NCBI RefSeq assembly: GCF_014323665.1
Contig: NZ_JABVEB010000003.1
Location: 1 to 64,000 of the forward strand
Source of the DNA: Actinomadura sp. HBU206391
GTDB taxonomy: Bacteria > Actinomycetota > Actinomycetes > Streptosporangiales > Streptosporangiaceae
Direction: 5' to 3'
Length of the DNA: 64,000 nt
A program made the translations under genes and the position numbers. Position 1 is the first letter of the stretch. The number at the start of each line of letters is the position of its first letter. The notes under the pieces were generated by a model. It was given only the letters and a program-made list of their open reading frames with translations, did not search any database and was not told where the DNA came from. Positions 59,026 to 64,000 of the stretch are shown in pieces.

Positions 59026-59427
59026 TCAGGTCTTCCGGATGTCGTACGCCTCCGACGCGGCGCCGGCCACCCCGGCCAGATCCGCTCCCCCGGCCGCTGC
59101 GGAGGCGGCGGCCACCGCGCCCTCGACCAGAGGCGCATCGGCCAGCACGACCATGCCGACCTCCCCGTCCTCGGTGCGGTCCTGGAGATAGGTCTTGGCG
59201 GTCAGGACGGAGCTGCCCACGTCGGCGAGCAGCACCACTCCGGCCCCGGAGTGGGCCGCGCCGACGGCCCGTTCCACGAGTTCGAGGCTCGTGCCCAGTC
59301 CTCCGCCCACATCTCCTCCGGCGGGTTCAACGGCCACGCCTCCCATGCCCATCTCGCGCGCAAGCTCGGCGACCCCCTCGGCCAGCCTCCGGCTGTGCGA
59401 GATCACCACGATCCCCACCGTGTCCAC
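59026..59427 (-). CDS. dhaM: Dihydroxyacetone kinase phosphoryl donor subunit DhaM (EIIA-like)
   Basis: About 133 residues from GTG, six bases after AGGAG; an ATG two codons earlier lies directly against that site. The EIIA-Man fold opens VGIVVISHSRRLAEGV with the phosphorylated His, and has GAGVVLLADVGSSVLTAKTYL. DhaM relays phosphate from HPr to the DhaL-ADP of the dihydroxyacetone kinase. Here it has no HPr or EI extension and no dhaK or dhaL next to it, so its partners must be elsewhere. Confidence 0.88.
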   Translation of the reverse strand: MDTVGIVVISHSRRLAEGVAELAREMGMGGVAVEPAGGDVGGGLGTSLELVERAVGAAHSGAGVVLLADVGSSVLTAKTYLQDRTEDGEVGMVVLADAPLVEGAVAAASAAAGGADLAGVAGAASEAYDIRKT

Positions 59428-59537
59428 CGGCATCTCCTCTCGACCGTGTCGCCGCTCGATCCCCGCGGCCTGGCACATCCTCCCCGCCTCAGGTGATCTT
59501 GTGCTCGCGAGCCAACGCGATCAAGGTCCGGGAGTCG

Positions 59538-60245
59538 TCAAGCGCTGTCTCGTTCGCCCATGGTCTCCCGGCGAGACGGATGGGATGCCCAGCCGGGGAA
59601 CATGCCCACCCGATAGGCAAAGATCACGATGTGCACGCGATTCCGCAGGTCGAGCTTGGCCAGGATGCTTCGGATGTGCGACTTCACGGTGCTCTCTCGC
59701 AGCGCCAGGTCCTGCGCGATCTCGGCGTTGCTCCAGCCATGACTGACGAGCCGGAACACATCCAGCTCCCGCTCGGTCAATTGCTCGATCCGCTCCTTGG
59801 GAGGATGCCGGATATGAGAGGCAGGAGTTGCAGGTGGTGCGCCGCCGTCGTCCGCGGGCGGTGGCAGTAGGTAGTAACCCTTCGCCACCATTTGCACCGC
59901 GGAAATGAGCTGAGCCGGATTTGAATGCTTGAGGAGCAGTCCGTTGGCGCCGGACCTGATGGCCGAGAGCACGCCCTGGTCGTGCGCGTTGGCAAGGATG
60001 AGGATGCCTATGGACTGGGCCGACTGGTCGATGATCCGCCGGGTGAGCTTGTCGGTGTCCAGGTCGTGTGCCAGTGCGTCGATGATGACGACCGCCGGTT
60101 TGAGTCCGACCACCAGTTCCAGTATCTCTTCGAAGTCTCCGGACTCGCCGACCACCTCGATGTCGCGCTGGTCCGCGAAGATCGACTTTATGCCCAGCCG
60201 GACGAGCATCCGGTCATCGGCGAGAAGAACTCGGATATTCAGCAT
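59538..60245 (-). CDS. LuxR-family (NarL-type) response regulator
   Basis: 235 residues. The receiver domain has the acidic pair Asp10-Asp11, phosphoacceptor Asp56 (VVIIDAL) and Lys106 (LLLKHSNP), so it could be phosphorylated, although the usual switch Thr is Ala85. A linker with PPPADDGG is followed by the LuxR helix-turn-helix (LTERELDVFRLVSHGWSNAE then ESTVKSHI, about 160-220). No sensor kinase gene is adjacent. It is paralogous to the regulator at 61831 and lies directly beyond the SARP gene. Confidence 0.9.
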   Translation of the reverse strand: MLNIRVLLADDRMLVRLGIKSIFADQRDIEVVGESGDFEEILELVVGLKPAVVIIDALAHDLDTDKLTRRIIDQSAQSIGILILANAHDQGVLSAIRSGANGLLLKHSNPAQLISAVQMVAKGYYLLPPPADDGGAPPATPASHIRHPPKERIEQLTERELDVFRLVSHGWSNAEIAQDLALRESTVKSHIRSILAKLDLRNRVHIVIFAYRVGMFPGWASHPSRRETMGERDSA

Positions 60246-60546
60246 GATTGCGTCCGTTAATATCGACTGGACGGCGGCGAGGTGGGCACGAGCTTGACGA
60301 ACTCTGCGATCTCACCAGACCGGGGCGGCCCAGCGGCCTTACTGTCCCCCTTGTCAGTCAGTAAAGGTTATTGTTAGCCTTCCAAATGACATGACGATAT
60401 GCACGGGGCCCGGGAACGATTATCGTTTTCCTCGGCACGGGCGCATCTTAATTGCAAGCTCTTTACTATAAGGGTCAACCTAGGACTTGTGAAGGTGCGG
60501 CCCGTATTCTCCCGGTCGCGGAGCGAATTGTGCTGCTCTCAATCGC
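60246..60546. other. Regulatory gap between the LuxR and SARP genes
   Basis: AT-richer than its surroundings. AACGAT (60415-60420) and ATCGTT (60422-60427) form a perfect dyad with one central base. Near 60340-60366, CCTTACTG and CAGTAAAGG nearly complement each other. These are candidate regulator sites for the LuxR gene downstream. No gene is seen. Confidence 0.45.
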
Positions 60547-61434
60547 CTACAGCGCCCACAGATCGACTTGCTCGAATATCCGGTCGTCCGAGGAGAGCAC
60601 CGCCTGATGCACACGCCGCAACTCCTGGTTCGGCTCCACGTCCAGTTGCTCGACGAGCGAGCGACGGACCCGGCGGTAGACGCCGAGCGCCTCACCGGTC
60701 CGGCCCGAGCGGCACAGCGCGATCATAAGCCGGGCCTGCAGGCTTTCGTTGAGGGGATGTTCAGTGGTGAGGCCCTTGAGTTCAGCGACGAGGTCGAGGT
60801 GGCGGCCCAGCCGCAGATCGAGATCGATCCGCCGGGCAAGGGCTGCCAGCCAACCCTCCTCGAGCCGCAGCGCAGCGCCATCCAGCAGTGGGCCGCCGCG
60901 CACGTCCGACAGCGCCGACCCGCGCCACAGGCCGAGTGCGCGTCGGTAATGGTGGGCGGCGAGTTCGAAACGCTGCTCGGACCCGGACTGCCTGCCCTTC
61001 CCACAGAGCCGGTCGAACTCCATGATGTCGAGCGAACCCGGTTCGATTTGCAGGCGGTAGCCCGGCGGCTGGGTCACCAGCCGCGGCAGGGTGGGCCCGT
61101 CGCCGAGCCGGCCGAGTACCCGGCGGAGCTGCGAGATGTACACCCGCAGCGCCTGGAGCGCGGTCCTCGGCGGAAGGTCCTCCCACAGCTCGCGGGTGAG
61201 CGCGCTCACCGAAACCACCGAGTTGTCGCTGACCAGCAGGACGGCGAGCACGGTACGGATCTTCTGCGCCGGAGGAGTCATTATCCGGTCTTCGCTGGAC
61301 GCGACCTCTAACGGGCCGAGGAGCGAGAAGCGGGGTGTCGCCCGCCGCGGCATGCGGGCTTCGGGGATGGGCACGCCGCTGACGCCCCGGTGGCGGCTCA
61401 CCTCGCCAAAGGTCACGTTGCTCATGCTGTCCAC
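60547..61434 (-). CDS. SARP-family transcriptional activator
   Basis: 295 residues from GTG (an ATG three codons later is equally possible). An N-terminal OmpR-type winged helix (RFSLLGPLEVASSEDRI to GYRLQIEPGSLDIMEFDRL, about 35-135) is followed by the bacterial transcriptional activation domain (RFELAAHHYRRALGLWRGSA to VYRRVRRSLVEQLDVEPNQE, about 150-275). This is the short AfsR/ActII-ORF4 type, without ATPase or TPR extension. SARPs normally switch on antibiotic gene clusters and bind direct heptamer repeats. The start is preceded by a notable nested dyad (61443-61498). Confidence 0.93.
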   Translation of the reverse strand: MDSMSNVTFGEVSRHRGVSGVPIPEARMPRRATPRFSLLGPLEVASSEDRIMTPPAQKIRTVLAVLLVSDNSVVSVSALTRELWEDLPPRTALQALRVYISQLRRVLGRLGDGPTLPRLVTQPPGYRLQIEPGSLDIMEFDRLCGKGRQSGSEQRFELAAHHYRRALGLWRGSALSDVRGGPLLDGAALRLEEGWLAALARRIDLDLRLGRHLDLVAELKGLTTEHPLNESLQARLMIALCRSGRTGEALGVYRRVRRSLVEQLDVEPNQELRRVHQAVLSSDDRIFEQVDLWAL

Positions 61435-61442
61435 CCGTCCTG

Positions 61443-61498
61443 GTAAGGCAAACCGTGCGGTTCATGATCATCAAAAGGAACCGCGGGAGCTGCCTTAC
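61443..61498. promoter_or_regulatory. Nested symmetric dyad before the SARP start
   Basis: Outer arms GTAAGGCA (61443-61450) and TGCCTTAC (61491-61498) and inner arms GCGGTTC (61457-61463) and GAACCGC (61478-61484) are exact complements. They are separated on each side by six unpaired bases, with a 14-base loop. It starts 9 bases before the SARP start codon, so it may act as an operator or as a leader hairpin that hides the ribosome site. Confidence 0.6.
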
Positions 61499-61830
61499 TT
61501 CCAGCAGGCACCAGTTGATTCGGACTTACGTTAAAACTAGCCCTCGCCGACTCTTGGCACTTCCCCAGTCCTGACGAAAGCGGTGGGCCGGAAGTGCGGA
61601 GGACCCTGGTCGCGTGGGTCCGAGGGCGGCAGTGAAAAGATGACCACGGATGATCCGCTGGGGTGGGGCGGGCGAACTAATTGCGGAGAGCAATCCTCCG
61701 AAAGGATGCATCTTCGGTTCAACCAAAGGAAACGCCGCCCGCCATTGCTAATGGCAAGAAAGATCCTAGCAAAGCCATACTGCCTTGCCGAAGTGATACG
61801 GCGGAGGAAGATCTACAGGACCAGGCGAGG
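61499..61830. other. Gap upstream of the SARP gene and downstream of the second LuxR gene
   Basis: AT-richer DNA with no convincing gene. GCCATT (61741-61746) and AATGGC (61750-61755) form a small hairpin 76 bases beyond the LuxR stop, a weak terminator candidate. The SARP promoter is expected here on the minus strand, but no clear core elements could be assigned. Confidence 0.35.
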
Positions 61831-62559
61831 TCACCTGCCATCGACCGGCACAAGACCACTCTCGTACGCGTAGATGATCAGGCGGCAGCGATTCGGCAGG
61901 CCGAGCTTGTGCAGCATGCGGCCGATATGGGACTTGACCGTGTTGTCGCTGACCGAGAGCGCCGCCGATATCTCCGCGTTGCGGAATCCGGACGCCACCA
62001 GCCGCAGGACCTCGGTCTCCCGGTTGCTCAGCCGACACGGCGGGCGGCTCTCACGGCCGATGAGCAGCTTGGGCAGACACCTTTGGTGCGCATCTCCGGC
62101 GAACGCCGGCGCGATCACGAAGTAGCCGGCCGAGGCTAAGCGAATCGCGTGCACGAGCTGCTCGCCGTCGGCCTGGACGAGCACTATGCCGCAGGCGCCC
62201 ACCCACAGCGTCTCGGCCATATCGGGGTCATGGGCACTCGCGAGAAGCAGGATGGCCGGTGACGCCGGGTAGCACTTCCTGACGATGTGCTGAACCAGTC
62301 CGAGGACCTCGGCTCGGTTGCCGAGTGCCTCTATCAATACGACATCGGGACTGCACTCGACGGCCTGCTCGACGGCCCGCTCGGCGTCGGCCGCCTCGGC
62401 GACCAGCTCGATGTCCGGGGCCCGCCGGAGGACCGACCGCAGGCCGAGCCGCGAGAACTGGCTCTCGGCGACGATGGCGACGCGCATTCTGTCCTCGTCC
62501 GGCGCACTCGCCTGCTCGGTGTCCACCAGTCTGTCTCCGCTGCTCACCCGACCACCCAT
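61831..62559 (-). CDS. LuxR-family regulator with a degenerate receiver domain
   Basis: About 242 residues from the ATG five bases after GAGG. An ATG at 62487, just before the receiver domain, and one at 62622 are alternatives. The receiver-like domain has lost its acidic pair (Glu-Ser), carries Glu77 in place of the phosphoacceptor Asp (VVLIEAL), and Gln in place of the switch Lys (IVLVQADG). Phosphorylation is therefore not expected. The LuxR helix-turn-helix (LSNRETEVLRLVASGF, then DNTVKSHIGRMLHKL) is intact. Such atypical regulators in antibiotic clusters often respond to pathway products. Confidence 0.88.
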   Translation of the reverse strand: MGGRVSSGDRLVDTEQASAPDEDRMRVAIVAESQFSRLGLRSVLRRAPDIELVAEAADAERAVEQAVECSPDVVLIEALGNRAEVLGLVQHIVRKCYPASPAILLLASAHDPDMAETLWVGACGIVLVQADGEQLVHAIRLASAGYFVIAPAFAGDAHQRCLPKLLIGRESRPPCRLSNRETEVLRLVASGFRNAEISAALSVSDNTVKSHIGRMLHKLGLPNRCRLIIYAYESGLVPVDGR

Positions 62560-62665
62560 CCGTTCCTCGAGATCGCTCGGGCCCGGCTCTCGGGTTCGAA
62601 CACGGGTCCTTGAGCACTGCATCCATACTTCTCCCGGCCGACGCGAATAGCGAGCCCTCGCTGAC

Positions 62666-62695
62666 CGGATTCACATATTCGCGCAGCCGAATCCG
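62666..62695. terminator. Possible terminator downstream of the antiporter gene
   Basis: CGGATTC (62666-62672) and GAATCCG (62689-62695) are exact inverted arms lying directly after the antiporter stop codon. AGCGA/TCGCT (62649-62662) adds a second small hairpin. Either could end the antiporter transcript or act in the leader of the next gene. Confidence 0.4.
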
Positions 62696-62697
62696 AC

Positions 62698-63993
62698 CTA
62701 CGTGGACGTCTTGGCAAGAACCTTCGGAGAGACCGGTTCAATGGTCTCCGGCAGGTCGCGGACGCGCGGCAGCAGTGGACCCGCCAGTGCCGTTGTGACC
62801 AGGGCCATGATGACCATCATGGTGAACATGGGGGTGTCCAGGACGCCGAGGCCGACCCCGGCGTTGAGGATGATGAGCTCTGTGAGGCCGCGGGTGTTCA
62901 TGAGCAGACCGAGGGTGCCGACCTCTCGCCAGGGCAATCCGAAGGCCCTGGCGGGCGCGGCGGAACCTATCAGCTTTCCGGCACAGGCCACGACGATGAT
63001 GGCGGCGAGTTCCAGGTAGTTACGTCCGGACAGGCCGCCGATGTCCACGCCCAGACCGGTGACGATGAAGAAGACCGGCAGCAGCAACAGGCTGACGGTC
63101 TCCAGCGGTTTGCGGAGGTGCGACTCAAGGACGTCGCCCGGTTCTCGCGGCATGATGAAGCCGAACAGGAACGCGCCGAAGATGGCGTGGATGCCGATCC
63201 AGGTGGTCGCGTAGGAGGACAGGAAGACCCCCGCGGCCAGCATCACCAGCAGGTACGGAGCGCCCCGCCCGCGGGTCCAGCGGCGGACCAGGAACGCCAG
63301 CAGGGGCCGGACCAGCAGGACCATCACCGCCACGTACACCATGGAGAGCCCGAAGATCTGCACGAGATCGGAACCATCGCCGGCCGTGACGAGCGCCGAG
63401 ACGAGCGCCAGGAGGCACCAGGCCACCACATCGTCGACCGCGGCACTGGCGAGCGCGAGCGCACCCACCCGCGTTTGCATCAGCCCGTTGTCGCTCAGGA
63501 TCCGGGCCAGCACCGGAAAGGCGGTGACCGACATCGCCGCTCCCAGGAACAGCGCGAACGCCGTCGCGGGCACCTCCTTGCCCTGCACCGTGGAATGCTC
63601 CGCGTAGAGCACGAACGCCAGCCCGACCCCGAGCACGAAGGCCAGCAGGACCGATGACAGTGAAACGGCCGCGGCCAGGGTCTTACGCTTCCGCAGCAGT
63701 CCCCGTTCGAATTCCCAACCGATCATGAAGATGAACAACAGCAGGCCCGCCTGAGCGATCGCCGACAACAGTGGCCGCGCCTCAGCGGGGAAAATATGGT
63801 CGGTCAGGTTGCCGGGAAGCAGTCCGAGCACACTCGGCCCCAGCAGAATGCCAGCGGCGATCTCTCCGATGACCGGCGGCTGCCGAAGTCGCCGGGCGAA
63901 ATTTCCGAGCAGCGTCCCAGCGATCAGGACGAACGCGATTCCGGCTATTGCAGTGGCCATGATCAGATCTACATGTGTGGCCGGACTTTCCAT
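62698..63993 (-). CDS. CPA2-type cation/proton antiporter
   Basis: 431 residues from ATG 63993; the window ends 7 bases further, so a slightly longer N-terminus cannot be excluded. About 12 membrane helices. N-terminal VIGEIAAGILLGPSVLG is typical of KefB/Na-H exchangers, and ALASAAVDDVVAWCLLA contains the D-D pair of the ion site in CPA2 proteins. There is no TrkA-N or USP domain, so it is a bare exchanger. Adjacency to SARP and LuxR regulators suggests a role in self-resistance or in ion balance of a biosynthetic cluster. Confidence 0.92.
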   Translation of the reverse strand: MESPATHVDLIMATAIAGIAFVLIAGTLLGNFARRLRQPPVIGEIAAGILLGPSVLGLLPGNLTDHIFPAEARPLLSAIAQAGLLLFIFMIGWEFERGLLRKRKTLAAAVSLSSVLLAFVLGVGLAFVLYAEHSTVQGKEVPATAFALFLGAAMSVTAFPVLARILSDNGLMQTRVGALALASAAVDDVVAWCLLALVSALVTAGDGSDLVQIFGLSMVYVAVMVLLVRPLLAFLVRRWTRGRGAPYLLVMLAAGVFLSSYATTWIGIHAIFGAFLFGFIMPREPGDVLESHLRKPLETVSLLLLPVFFIVTGLGVDIGGLSGRNYLELAAIIVVACAGKLIGSAAPARAFGLPWREVGTLGLLMNTRGLTELIILNAGVGLGVLDTPMFTMMVIMALVTTALAGPLLPRVRDLPETIEPVSPKVLAKTST

Positions 63994-64000
63994 CAACTGT

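Overview
The window is 64 kb of very GC-rich DNA. Features that fit a mycelial actinomycete, most likely Streptosporangiales, are many GTG starts, ATGA/GTGA stop-start overlaps, GGAGG ribosome sites, a DUF6350-purN-purH block, folD and DUF3017 genes, an ECF42-type sigma factor with its DGPF partner, and a SARP regulator. The order is inferred from gene content only. No rRNA, tRNA or CRISPR array was seen.

Layout. 0-6 kb: a Pro/Thr-repeat surface protein overlapping a class F-like sortase, a class A beta-lactamase lipoprotein, and a PadR/ABC ATPase/FtsX-like permease operon read from a perfect palindrome. 6.2-14.9 kb (minus strand): one nucleoside uptake and salvage operon. It encodes a BMP-type lipoprotein, a double ATPase, two permeases, cytidine deaminase, pyrimidine-nucleoside phosphorylase, adenosine deaminase and a small membrane protein. 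A strong hairpin follows the binding-protein gene. 15.5-17.9 kb: a foreign-looking island with an AT-richer exported-protein gene of unknown function, a deleted IS256-family relic and a complete IS5-type element flanked by CTAG. 18-20.3 kb: SRPBCC, DGPF and ECF42 sigma genes, all translationally coupled, then the decayed tail of a GH1 beta-glucosidase gene.

20.7-35 kb: M20 amidohydrolase, GCS2-type carboxylate-amine ligase, methylmalonyl-CoA mutase large subunit, D-Ala-D-Ala carboxypeptidase, YihY protein, large DUF6077-like membrane protein, 2'-5' RNA ligase-like protein with trpS, CBS/CorC protein, galE-galK. 35-45 kb: a large TPR protein and an HSP90-family protein in one likely operon, then mdh, icd, DUF3017, citrate synthase and an FHA regulator. 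45-59.4 kb: folD, an uncharacterised protein with Cys2, purH, purN, DUF6350, sucD-sucC, a GH15-like glucoamylase, the B12-binding acyl-CoA mutase subunit, pcrA and an orphan dhaM.

59.5-64 kb has a different character: two LuxR-type regulators (one with a degenerate receiver) flank a SARP activator, followed by a CPA2-type cation/proton antiporter. This resembles the edge of a natural-product gene cluster continuing beyond position 64000.

Points most worth following up are the HSP90-TPR pair, the exported protein in the island, the nested dyad in front of the SARP gene, the probable CTG start of the ECF42 sigma factor, and the uncharacterised Cys2 protein.
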